Assembly (NCBI GenBank): GCA_949502235.1
Contig: CATBDC010000006.1
Span: 1 to 64,000 of the forward strand
Source of the DNA: an uncultured Lachnospiraceae bacterium
GTDB taxonomy: Bacteria; Bacillota; Clostridia; Lachnospirales; Lachnospiraceae
Direction of reading: 5' to 3'
DNA length: 64,000 nt
Shown: in pieces, positions 27,169 to 34,330 of the stretch
How the letters are laid out: every line of letters starts with the position of its first letter
How positions within the stretch are numbered: the first letter of the stretch is position 1
The notes under the pieces: model-generated
Seen by the model: the letters and a program-made list of their open reading frames with translations, nothing else
Databases searched by the model: none
What the model was told of the DNA's origin: nothing
Made by a program: the position numbers and the translations under genes

Positions 27169-28281
27169 ATGGCTTACACAAAAATTTATTTGCCAATCAT
27201 TGATGTGAATGAAGAAGAGGCTGTAATTACAGAGCGACTATTTAAAGATGGCAATAAAGTTGAGAGTGGAGATGCTGTGCTTGTCGTTGAAAATACAAAA
27301 GCAACAAAAGATGTTATAGCAGATCAGAGTGGATATATACTTTTTCAGTGCAAGGAGTTTGACACTATGAAGAATGGAGATTGCGTTGCACTGATTTTTG
27401 ATACGGTTGAGGAGTTGGAGAATTTTAAGAGTCAGAGCTTTTCTAGTAACAACGAAAATAAGAAGGCAAACAATTTCTCTGTAAATGCAACAAAAAAAGC
27501 GATTGCTTTAGCTGAAAAATTAGGCGTTGATATTTCAGAAATTGTTTCTTCAAATAGTGGAAAACTTATAAAAGAAAAAGATGTTGAATTGTTTGCATCT
27601 GCGATAACTAGCGGCAAATTGAAAAAAGAAAGGCCTTTGTTTTCCCTGAAGAGAGAACGCATAGTGATCATTGGTGCTGGAAATGGCGCAGAAGTGGTTA
27701 TAGATATTTTGCTGGATTATCAGGATGTGGAAATTGTTGGGTTGGTTGATGATAATGTTAAGGTATTTAAGAATTATAACATACCTATACTTGATTGTGG
27801 AATAATGGATTTTCCAGACAAGTATGGTGAGGAATTCTACGATACAGCAATCATATCAATAGGTTCAAATCTTAAATCAATGAAATTTCGCCGGAGTGTT
27901 TTTGAAGAATACAAGGCAAAAGGGGTTAAGTTTACTAATGCAATAGCGAAATCTGCTGAAATAAGAAGAGGAGTACAGATTGGAGAGGGCAATATTATTG
28001 GTGCGGGGTGCTATGTTGGGACTCTGACGAGGATAGGGGATAATAACTCTATTAGTTATGGAGCTAATATTGGTCATCACAATGTCATCGGCAGTCATAA
28101 TCTTATTGCACCAGGTGTGTTCACGTCTGGGTCAGATTTAATAGGAGACAGCTGTACTATTCCGGCGGGCGTTTCAATTATTAACACTGTATCGATTGGC
28201 AATAATGTTATTGTTCCTATTGGCTATGCTGTTAGTCAATCAATCGAGGCTGGAAAGATCATAAAAAAAAATGAAAATTAA
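27169..28281 (+). CDS. Chimeric E2: lipoyl domain, E1/E3-binding domain, NeuD/PglD-type sugar acyltransferase
   Basis: Three domains are visible. Residues 3-78 are a lipoyl domain with the attachment lysine in VVENTKATKDVIADQSGYI (K44), matching the usual ETDKA hairpin. Residues 103-142 are a peripheral-subunit-binding domain (ATKKAIALAEKLGVDISEI, then GKLIKEKDVELF) of the kind that docks E1 and E3. From residue 164, where an E2 acyltransferase domain should begin, there is instead a Rossmann-like PglD/NeuD N-domain (RIVIIGAGNGAEVVIDILL) and a left-handed beta-helix of hexapeptide repeats (GVQIGEGNIIGAGCYVG; GANIGHHNVIGSHNLIAPG) with the likely catalytic His at 303-304. The expected CoA-acyltransferase HxxxD motif is absent. 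The inferred reaction is transfer of an acyl group from the lipoyl thioester to an amino sugar. It is the last intact cassette gene, with AGGAGG before the ATG. Domain calls firm; acyl donor use inferred. Confidence 0.9.
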   Translation: MAYTKIYLPIIDVNEEEAVITERLFKDGNKVESGDAVLVVENTKATKDVIADQSGYILFQCKEFDTMKNGDCVALIFDTVEELENFKSQSFSSNNENKKANNFSVNATKKAIALAEKLGVDISEIVSSNSGKLIKEKDVELFASAITSGKLKKERPLFSLKRERIVIIGAGNGAEVVIDILLDYQDVEIVGLVDDNVKVFKNYNIPILDCGIMDFPDKYGEEFYDTAIISIGSNLKSMKFRRSVFEEYKAKGVKFTNAIAKSAEIRRGVQIGEGNIIGAGCYVGTLTRIGDNNSISYGANIGHHNVIGSHNLIAPGVFTSGSDLIGDSCTIPAGVSIINTVSIGNNVIVPIGYAVSQSIEAGKIIKKNEN

Positions 28282-28319
28282 CAAATGATTTTATGCGTTG
28301 TGAAAAGGGAGCTGACAAA

Positions 28320-28963
28320 ATGCAACACAAGTATAACAAACAGGAAGGCAAAATAAACAAACGAAATTCTGGAGTGGAATTACTGAAAAACTGTGGATTG
28401 CTATATATTTCGTTATGGCATATTTGCAATTATATTTAGAGAAGTTTTCAAAGAATATAAAGCAGAATATGTTCCTTTTAGCTATCGGATTTGCAGGCTT
28501 TATAGGAATAGAAGTTGTCGCAATTATTTTTTTGGGGTACATAAATAACGCTTATTTGAATGATAAGATATTACATTGGGTAACGAGCTGCTACCCTAAT
28601 CCGTTTCTAATTGCGATTTCTATAGCCCTTTTTAACTGTATGCGTAATTTTGATTTTAGCAACAAAGTAATTAATTACCTTTCAGGTATGTCTTTGTTGA
28701 TTTATATTATTCATGACAATCTTATATTGCGCTTATATTTTAGGCCGGCAATGTGGAATTTCGTATACCAGAAGTACGGCTATAGCCAACTTTTGCTTTG
28801 GGTTTTTGCACTGACTGCCGCAGTTTTTCTTTTTAGCTTAATTTGTTCAGTGCTGTATGATAAGACTATTCGTTGGGTTATACATTCAATTAGCAATCAT
28901 CTTTATTTTATTTTTAGAAAGTGGTATTTGAAAGCTGAAAAATTTGCGCTTAAATTCTATTAA
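28320..28963 (+). pseudogene. Acyltransferase 3 (OafA/WecH-like), internally deleted
   Basis: The ATG at 28320, after AAAGGGAG, opens a frame encoding an acyltransferase-3 N-terminus (RNSGVELLKNCGLLYISLWH) that stops at 28440. An overlapping frame from about 28415 encodes the C-terminal membrane part (LQLYLEKFSKNI, then LSGMSLLIYIIHDNLILRLYF) to 28963. About 140-150 residues of the usual 340 are missing between them, so the gene is broken by a deletion and frame change. Intact relatives acetylate surface polysaccharides. The remnant suggests a former O-acetylation function at this locus. Confidence 0.78.
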
Positions 28964-29143
28964 GGTTGATATAAAGCTCTATTTTGCATTGGTCAATGCA
29001 GTAACAGATAAAAAGGTTAAGAGCATCTTAGTGGCAGAGATGTTTGACGCCTGGAAGCAGTCTCAGTGGACATCGGATGTTACTGCTGTATTCAAGTTAC
29101 ATATCATGCGGCGTTGAGTGAGATTGTAGATTTGCTGCTCTAA
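28964..29143 (+). other. Gene-debris segment without recognisable gene
   Basis: 180 bases between two pseudogenes. One frame reads for about 50 codons (ALVNAVTDKKVKSILVAEMF, then DAWKQSQW) without a ribosome site and stops at 29117; another short frame (YHAALSEIVDLLL) stops just before 29144. I recognise neither. The segment most likely consists of remnants left by deletions at the cassette edge. Confidence 0.5.
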
Positions 29144-29790
29144 ATGGAAGAGCTTTATCGTTGTTTCCGGCCGTGGCTATCAGATGTCAACCTGGCATAT
29201 TCCGAACATGCCAGAAGATATCTCGCCGACTGCGGTCTGCCAAAAGAGAGGACCTATGTCACAGGCTCACCCATGGCCGAGGTTCTTAAGAATAACCTGC
29301 AGTCAGTCCTTAAGTCAGACATCCACAGCAGACTGTCCGCAGAGACGGGGACAGCAATTGAGAAAGGAAAATATATTCTTCTGTCCGCACACAGGGAAGA
29401 GAATATAGATACAGAGAAAAATTTTGTTTCTTTATTTACCGCTGTCAATGCCATGGCTGTTTACAGGTAAATGCCTATGCTGTAGTGTCAGATTCCGGAA
29501 CACTGCCAGAGGAAAGCAGTTATTTTACATCCGTGAGCCTCCCCTTTCCTGCTGTATGTATCCGCACTAGTACGGAACGCCCGGAGGTGTTAGAGAAGGC
29601 CTGCTTCGTGTTATCCGGCATCGGTACAGAAGGGCTTTTGCAGGCTGTCGAGCTTGCGGTGGCATTGAATGAAAACGGTGATTACGGTATTCCGGTACCA
29701 GATTATATTAATACAAATGTAAGTACAAAGGTCGTAAAGATTATCCAGAGCTATACGGGAATTGTTGACAGATTCGTATGGCGAAAGTAG
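29144..29790 (+). pseudogene. UDP-GlcNAc 2-epimerase family (CapG/WbjD-like), truncated and internally deleted
   Basis: Two fragments in different frames belong to one epimerase. 29180-29459 encodes SDVNLAYSEHARRYLADCGL, YVTGSPMAEVL and ILLSAHREENID. 29470-29790 encodes LQVNAYAVVSDSGTLPEESS and the C-terminus. The N-terminal third is missing, and about 50 residues plus the frame are lost at the junction near 29460. GC is clearly higher than in the preceding cassette and matches the CapD-like gene at 721, so this is probably a relic of an older capsule locus that also used CapD-type chemistry. Confidence 0.82.
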
Positions 29791-29805
29791 AAAAATAAAA
29801 AGATA

Positions 29806-29833
29806 AAGGCTGCTAAGAGAGGCAGTCTTTTTT
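29806..29833 (+). terminator. Rho-independent terminator of the polysaccharide locus
   Basis: Stem AAGGCTGC (29806-29813) with GCAGTCTT (29822-29829), one G-T pair, eight-base loop, followed by a T-run. It closes the plus-strand locus. Confidence 0.8.
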
Positions 29834-29885
29834 GAATGTAAAGATTTATCAAAGTTAATTAGCTTTACATGGTGGTACAGGAGAT

Positions 29886-30119
29886 ATGGAACATTTTCAG
29901 AGATTAGAAGATTTAAGGCTTGATCACAACTTAACACAGGAAGAGGTTGCCGGGCTCCTGCATTGCCAGAGAGAGGTCTACAGAAGGTATGAGAAAGGGA
30001 TTCGGAAAATACCGGTGGACTGCATCGTTACGCTGGCCAGGTATTACAGGTGCAGTTCGGATTACATCCTGGGCCTGACGAACCAGATAGAGCCATATGT
30101 AGATTCGGGGACAGGGTAA
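29886..30119 (+). CDS. Small XRE-family HTH regulator
   Basis: 77-residue DNA-binding protein consisting of one Cro/CI-type helix-turn-helix: LRLDHNLTQEEVAGLLHCQR (about residues 9-28), REVYRRYEKGIRKIPVDCIV and YYRCSSDYILGLTN. AGGAG precedes the ATG. The last codons (SGTG, stop) are read from a GGGGACAGGGTAA repeat, so the original C-terminus was probably replaced or extended by repeat insertion. Its target is unknown; it may be a solitary regulator of the polysaccharide locus or of the convergent IbrAB-like pair. Confidence 0.85.
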   Translation: MEHFQRLEDLRLDHNLTQEEVAGLLHCQREVYRRYEKGIRKIPVDCIVTLARYYRCSSDYILGLTNQIEPYVDSGTG

Positions 30120-30161
30120 ATCGAATCTGGGACGGAGTAAAATGAAAAAGTGCCTGTCCCC
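30107..30161. repeat. GGGGACRGGGT intergenic repeat, copy 1
   Basis: GGGGACAGGGTAAAT, GGGACGGAGTAAAATG and CCTGTCCCC form a self-complementary unit, flanked by GATTCG and CGAATC. It supplies the stop codon of the XRE gene. Related copies lie at 45415-45500 and 53236-53326. Confidence 0.75.
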
Positions 30162-30313
30162 AACCTAGGTTGAGGAGCATTAAATAAAGCCACAGCATTT
30201 TTCATATTATAATTTTCTTCTCGTCTCAAAGAGTGAACTGCCCCCTGATTTAACACTACAACCATAATCTCCAAACTTGAAAGCCCCTTTCTCATTTTAC
30301 ACCGTCCCCAATC

Positions 30314-30838
30314 CTACTCCTCCGGAACCACCGGCTTCCAGGCTTTCCCGAAGTTAATATCCTTAAACAGTGCTGCCAGCCCTGTTATCTGCTTAAGCCT
30401 TAATATCTCATCCTTATCCATTCCCAGATGCTTTGATATCCATGCATCAGACCGCCCCAGTTCATGCAGCTCCTTCACAATATTGCTCATTAAATCAATG
30501 TCATGGCTTCCTCTGGCGCGGTTGTGCCGGATAGTGCTTGCCATCCTCTGGTCCAGAGACCTGTTTATGACAGAAACAGGAAGCATGCCGTCCTCCCTTT
30601 CATAAATGTCGGGATAATCAAGCATGATACGGTAGCGGTGAAAGCCGTCTACGATAATATAACTATCGTCCTCCTTATCATAGTAGCATACGATAGGCAT
30701 GGTATAGCCGTCAGCCTTGATGCTGTCGTAGAGAAGGCGCATCTCCGGCGGCGCCACGGTGTTCGGATTATAGGTATTCGGCTTGATCTTTTCTATTGGT
30801 ACTGAAATAATATTGTAGACAGGACTTTTACGGCTCAT
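30314..30838 (-). CDS. IbrB-like ParB/Srx-domain protein
   Basis: ParB N-terminal-domain protein without a partition-type C-terminal half. Visible motifs are IKPNTYNPNTVAPPEMRLL, the active-site-like IIVDGFHRYRIM (about residues 62-73) and IRHNRARGSHD (about 102-112). A helix-turn-helix-like segment follows (SKHLGMDKDEILRLKQITGL). It overlaps the PAPS-reductase-like gene by 11 bases, with GAGGAG as ribosome site. In Escherichia coli the equivalent pair is IbrA/IbrB, known as a regulator of immunoglobulin-binding surface proteins. The biochemical role is unknown; a partition function is unlikely because no ParA is present. Confidence 0.82.
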   Translation of the reverse strand: MSRKSPVYNIISVPIEKIKPNTYNPNTVAPPEMRLLYDSIKADGYTMPIVCYYDKEDDSYIIVDGFHRYRIMLDYPDIYEREDGMLPVSVINRSLDQRMASTIRHNRARGSHDIDLMSNIVKELHELGRSDAWISKHLGMDKDEILRLKQITGLAALFKDINFGKAWKPVVPEE

Positions 30839-32159
30839 AATTCATCTCCTCAATGCTTTTGTACTTTCTCTTAATGCTGTCGATGCGTTTTTGCTGTTCT
30901 CTTGTCATTCCAAATCCCATAAAGCGGCAGATGTGGTCATTTTTTAAAATACAGTAGCACATGCGCTTCCAGCTGGGAATATCCTTAGAGGTTTTAATAT
31001 CATCCGTGTTATCGGGGATATTTTCTAAAAAAATAATCCGTGATTTTTTGTTTAGCGTATAGTTTGATACGCCATTTCGTTTAATTTTATATCCGTGCTC
31101 TATAAGCTCCTGGATAGTCTCCTCGTCAAGTCCGCCGCCGGTCTTATGCCAGAATTCAATGGAGGTATTGAATTTTTTTGCATAATTGTTGCGGAGCCTT
31201 GCGGGGAGTGTATCTAAGAGGAACATGGTGTAGGATTTCCACGTATGTCCCGGCGGGAGGGTAATATTGCGGTAACCCATCGCCTTTGTTTTTCCGTATA
31301 TAGCCGCAAAATTCGCGCCGCGGACACGGCCCACAAGCTTTACCCATATCTCCGGATCTATTACCCGGTAAAGGTTCAGGGAATCCTTGGAATAGTCATT
31401 AAATGGGGAGGCTACGCGCATCTGGGAAACCGTAAGGCCTGCTTTATAATAAAGGTCATACAGATGATTATAATCATACTGGAACAGATAATTAGCATGC
31501 CACACATCTTCAGTAGACCAGTCGTATAAGGGAGAGGCGCACCAGACATCCTTAAACTGCTTACTGATCCAACATTCATCCTGATAGCCGTATTTCTTAT
31601 TTAAAAAGCCGCTGTACCTCTGGAGGGATTCATCAGCGCGCATGCCGAGAAGGCATACGGTCTTTTTTCTTCCGTGGGAGAGACGATACCATCTGCCGAA
31701 CTGCTTTGCCAGATCCTCCTGATGCATCCGGTAACGGTAGGTAAACATGGGATTGTGCTCCAGATTGATAACATAATCCTTATCCGGCATCTTCCGTACC
31801 CAGTGCTCCTTTTTCTTGTCATCCCAGGGATACCAGTACATCTGATAGCTGCTTAAGGCGGTTCTTGTGGCCATAGGAAGGCATACCCAGTAGGGCTCCA
31901 CTTCAAACTGGAGACGCTCAAAGGTCCGCTCTACATATTCGCTGGTCAGGGTATACTGTGCCTCAAAATCCTGGTGGAACAGGCCGATTCTTTTCCACGG
32001 ATAATACTTTCTCTGATAATCCAGAGTCATATTCAGCAGAAGTCCGCTGTCCTTTCCGCCGGAAAATGAGACATAAATATTGTCGAATTCCTCGAAAATA
32101 AGCTTCATCCGTTTCAGAAATGCCTCATACACAGTTTCATCCATATATTCACGTTTCAA
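30828..32159 (-). CDS. IbrA-like phosphoadenosine phosphosulfate reductase family protein (DUF3440)
   Basis: PP-loop ATP-binding protein with IYVSFSGGKDSGLLLNMT near the N-terminus, the family nucleotide motif. Further family segments are CLLGMRADESLQRYSGF and CASPLYDWSTEDVWHAN, the latter as in sulfonucleotide reductases and DUF3440 proteins. The frame is open to 32207, but the TTG at 32159 is taken as start because AGGAGG lies five bases upstream. Length is about 443. It is co-translated with the ParB-like protein. The sulfate-assimilation role is doubtful because the DUF3440 half and the ParB partner are characteristic of the IbrAB pair, which has no defined reaction. Confidence 0.83.
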   Translation of the reverse strand: MKREYMDETVYEAFLKRMKLIFEEFDNIYVSFSGGKDSGLLLNMTLDYQRKYYPWKRIGLFHQDFEAQYTLTSEYVERTFERLQFEVEPYWVCLPMATRTALSSYQMYWYPWDDKKKEHWVRKMPDKDYVINLEHNPMFTYRYRMHQEDLAKQFGRWYRLSHGRKKTVCLLGMRADESLQRYSGFLNKKYGYQDECWISKQFKDVWCASPLYDWSTEDVWHANYLFQYDYNHLYDLYYKAGLTVSQMRVASPFNDYSKDSLNLYRVIDPEIWVKLVGRVRGANFAAIYGKTKAMGYRNITLPPGHTWKSYTMFLLDTLPARLRNNYAKKFNTSIEFWHKTGGGLDEETIQELIEHGYKIKRNGVSNYTLNKKSRIIFLENIPDNTDDIKTSKDIPSWKRMCYCILKNDHICRFMGFGMTREQQKRIDSIKRKYKSIEEMNYEP

Positions 32160-32285
32160 GTAAACACCTCCTGTCAGTACGTGTGAATAATTTCCAATAT
32201 TTTCCATATAATATGTAATTTATCATATAAAACAAGGAAATACAATGAATCTATGACTTTTTTCGAGAAAAATCGACAATAACGG

Positions 32286-32418
32286 GTTACTGTTCACTCC
32301 GTTCACAGCAACCTTCGCAAATCCATTTAAAATTCGCTTCGCGAATGGGATTTGCTCACGCCTGAATCATTTTCTTACGGACTTTGCAGTGAATGCAAAG
32401 TCCTGTGTGAACAGTAAC
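32286..32418. mobile_element. 133-bp MITE-like element with terminal inverted repeats
   Basis: Ends are a perfect 12-bp inverted pair (GTTACTGTTCAC at 32286-32297, GTGAACAGTAAC at 32407-32418). Inside are a hairpin with GCAAATCCAT/ATGGGATTTGC arms (32317-32326, 32345-32355) and a perfect 10-bp hairpin (GGACTTTGCA at 32379-32388, TGCAAAGTCC at 32394-32403). It carries no gene. The right half, read on the minus strand, matches the repeat at 468-514, and the left end (32290-32310) is identical in 21 bases to 47728-47748 inverted. The rest of the 32160-32497 gap holds only the terminator at 32445. Confidence 0.75.
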
Positions 32419-32444
32419 AATAACGGTTCACTACTTTACAATAT

Positions 32445-32480
32445 AAAAGGATGCCTCCATATGCGGAGACATCCTTTTAT
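32445..32480 (-). terminator. Terminator of the ABC transporter operon
   Basis: Long stem AAAAGGATG (32445-32453) with CATCCTTTT (32470-32478), inner CTCC/GGAG pairs, and A/T tracts on both sides. It lies just after the minus-strand permease stop and could work in both directions. Confidence 0.82.
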
Positions 32481-32497
32481 GTGTAACAATTTTTTTA

Positions 32498-33355
32498 TTA
32501 ACCCTTTACACCTCCGGAAGCAAGACCGCTTACCAGGTTTTTTTCAATAAACATGAACAGGATTACAACCGGAACAATAGCGAAGAGAGATGCGGCAAAC
32601 AGATACTGCCACTCTATCATATTGTAGCCGTTGAAGACATTAATACCTACAGTCAGAGGCTGTTTCTCTGCAGTGGAAATCAGGCAGAGCGCAACCGTGT
32701 ACTCATTCCATGCGTTAATAAAGATGAAGATTAAGGTGGTTACGATTCCGGGTGCAGCCACAGGGAGCAGAACCTTAATCATGCCCTGAATCCTGTTACA
32801 ACCGTCAATGGTCGCCGCCTGCTCCATCTCAGGGGAAATACCCATAAAGGTTCCGCGCAGCAGCCATATGGTAAAGGCCTGGTTAAAAGCAGCGTTGATA
32901 AAGATAAGGCCCACAATGCTGTCTGTCAGGCTTAAAAGGGACATAACCTTATAAATACCAATGAGAAGAACTACAGGTGCAAACATCTGGGAAACAATGA
33001 CAAATCCCAGAAATACAGTCTGCCCTTTGAACTTCATTCTTGCCAGGGCGTATGCGGCAGGAATACCGCAGAGCATGGCAATAATCGTAGAACCGCCGGC
33101 AATTATAAGTGAATTAAGCATATAGTTGGCCATAGGCGCTCTCTGCCAGATATCAATGAAGTTTGACCAGAGAGAGGTTATGGGAAGTATTGTACCGTCA
33201 ATGGAGAAAATCTCGGCCCTGCTCTTTAAAGCAGTACAGAACATGGCAAAATACGGGTACAATGTAATCATACAGACCACAATTACTACAACATAAAGCA
33301 GGATCCGAAGAATTATTTTTTTAGGTGAAGTGCTCTTTTTTGCCATATTATTCAT
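32498..33355 (-). CDS. Carbohydrate ABC transporter permease (MalG/MsmG type)
   Basis: Second membrane subunit of a CUT1-family sugar importer. There are six predicted helices, beginning with ILLYVVVIVVCMITLYPYFA; the ATPase-contacting EAA loop is EQAATIDGCNRIQGMIKVLL (about residues 185-204), followed by LPVAAPGIVTT. Length 285 is typical. It overlaps the MalF-type permease gene by eight bases. The operon has no ATPase gene, so it probably uses a shared MsmK-type ATPase encoded elsewhere. Confidence 0.92.
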   Translation of the reverse strand: MNNMAKKSTSPKKIILRILLYVVVIVVCMITLYPYFAMFCTALKSRAEIFSIDGTILPITSLWSNFIDIWQRAPMANYMLNSLIIAGGSTIIAMLCGIPAAYALARMKFKGQTVFLGFVIVSQMFAPVVLLIGIYKVMSLLSLTDSIVGLIFINAAFNQAFTIWLLRGTFMGISPEMEQAATIDGCNRIQGMIKVLLPVAAPGIVTTLIFIFINAWNEYTVALCLISTAEKQPLTVGINVFNGYNMIEWQYLFAASLFAIVPVVILFMFIEKNLVSGLASGGVKG

Positions 33356-34229
33356 CTCCTTTCCGCAAAGTATATACCATGTATACGCTTGCGCATATAA
33401 GCAGAATTGTAAAGCCGATTACAGAAACCGCGGCGGCCTGCCCCTGCTTTCCATTGTAGAAAGCGAGCTTATATAAGTAGGTAACCAGGGTGTCTGTATG
33501 GTTTGCGGGGTCTCCCTTGGTGATCGTCCAGATGATAGGGAAGGAGTTGAAAACATAGATGATATTCAACACCGTACTTACTGTCAGGGACGAACGGACC
33601 AGAGGCATGGTAATCTGGAAGAGCTGCTGCCAGTAGCTTGCACCGTCTACGGTAGCCGCCTCATAGTAGGTTCCGTCAATACTCTGCAGCCCGGAGAGAA
33701 CGCAGAATGTAACAAATGGAATTGTAACAAAAATACCGCAGGCGATCTCCCACATGAAATAGGCTTCTGCTGTCGGCGTCCAGTTGATGGACTGTTCTAT
33801 AATTCCAAGACGGAGCAACAGGGTATTAAGGGTACCATAATCGGTGTCAATAATGAATTTCCATGCGCTGGCCTGAATAACCAGTGTGGTTGCCCATGGG
33901 AAGACCATAATGGCCCGGGCGATTTTCCTCCCTCGGAATTCATTGTTAAGTATAAGAGCCAGTATAAAACCGAGTACGGTAGACAGGACCACTACTGCAA
34001 CGGTCCAGACAATCGTGTTTTTAAGTACAAGCTTAAAAGCGGAGCTTTTAATGACTTTAGTAAAATTGGCAAAGCCAGCAAAGTCCCTGATGATTCCTGC
34101 TTTGCTGACATCGCTTAAGGACATTCTGAAGACAAATATAATCGGAACCAGAATAAATATTGCCATCAGGATAATGCTTGGCATAATCCAGATATAGGGT
34201 TCTACCTTGCGAAATGTTTTATTTTTCAC
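33348..34229 (-). CDS. Carbohydrate ABC transporter permease (MalF/UgpA type)
   Basis: First membrane subunit of the importer. VEPYIWIMPSIILMAIFILV is the typical first helix, and the EAA loop is EAATVDGASYWQQLFQITMP (about residues 197-216) followed by LVRSS. Length 293 is normal. The gene follows the binding-protein gene after a hairpin-containing gap of 101 bases, and its stop overlaps the MalG-type start. Substrate unknown. Confidence 0.92.
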   Translation of the reverse strand: MKNKTFRKVEPYIWIMPSIILMAIFILVPIIFVFRMSLSDVSKAGIIRDFAGFANFTKVIKSSAFKLVLKNTIVWTVAVVVLSTVLGFILALILNNEFRGRKIARAIMVFPWATTLVIQASAWKFIIDTDYGTLNTLLLRLGIIEQSINWTPTAEAYFMWEIACGIFVTIPFVTFCVLSGLQSIDGTYYEAATVDGASYWQQLFQITMPLVRSSLTVSTVLNIIYVFNSFPIIWTITKGDPANHTDTLVTYLYKLAFYNGKQGQAAAVSVIGFTILLICASVYMVYTLRKGDE

Positions 34230-34282
34230 GGGAACACCTCCCTTTTGTTTTCTCGTACATAGTTAAAATGAATAAAATAAAA

Positions 34283-34311
34283 GTGGGACAGGCCTAACCA
34301 GCCCGGCCCAC
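34283..34311 (-). terminator. Attenuator-like hairpin between binding protein and permease genes
   Basis: Read on the minus strand: GTGGGCCGGGC, loop TGGTTAG, GCCTGTCCCAC, then TTTTATTTT. One mismatch and one wobble pair. The position after the binding-protein gene fits partial termination or 3'-end protection, giving more binding protein than permease. Confidence 0.7.
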
Positions 34312-34330
34312 TACAGATTTATATAAGTTC

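Noticed and set aside
22874..28281. An ordinary pyruvate or acetoin dehydrogenase operon
   Set aside because: The E2 catalytic domain is missing and replaced by a sugar acyltransferase, and the genes sit inside an AT-rich polysaccharide cassette.
30314..30838. Chromosome or plasmid partition ParB
   Set aside because: No ParA or parS is present, the C-terminal half is absent, and pairing with a DUF3440 gene points to IbrB.
33498..34118. A 206-codon plus-strand reading frame
   Set aside because: It mirrors the ABC permease gene, whose EAA loop and membrane helices are clear on the other strand.
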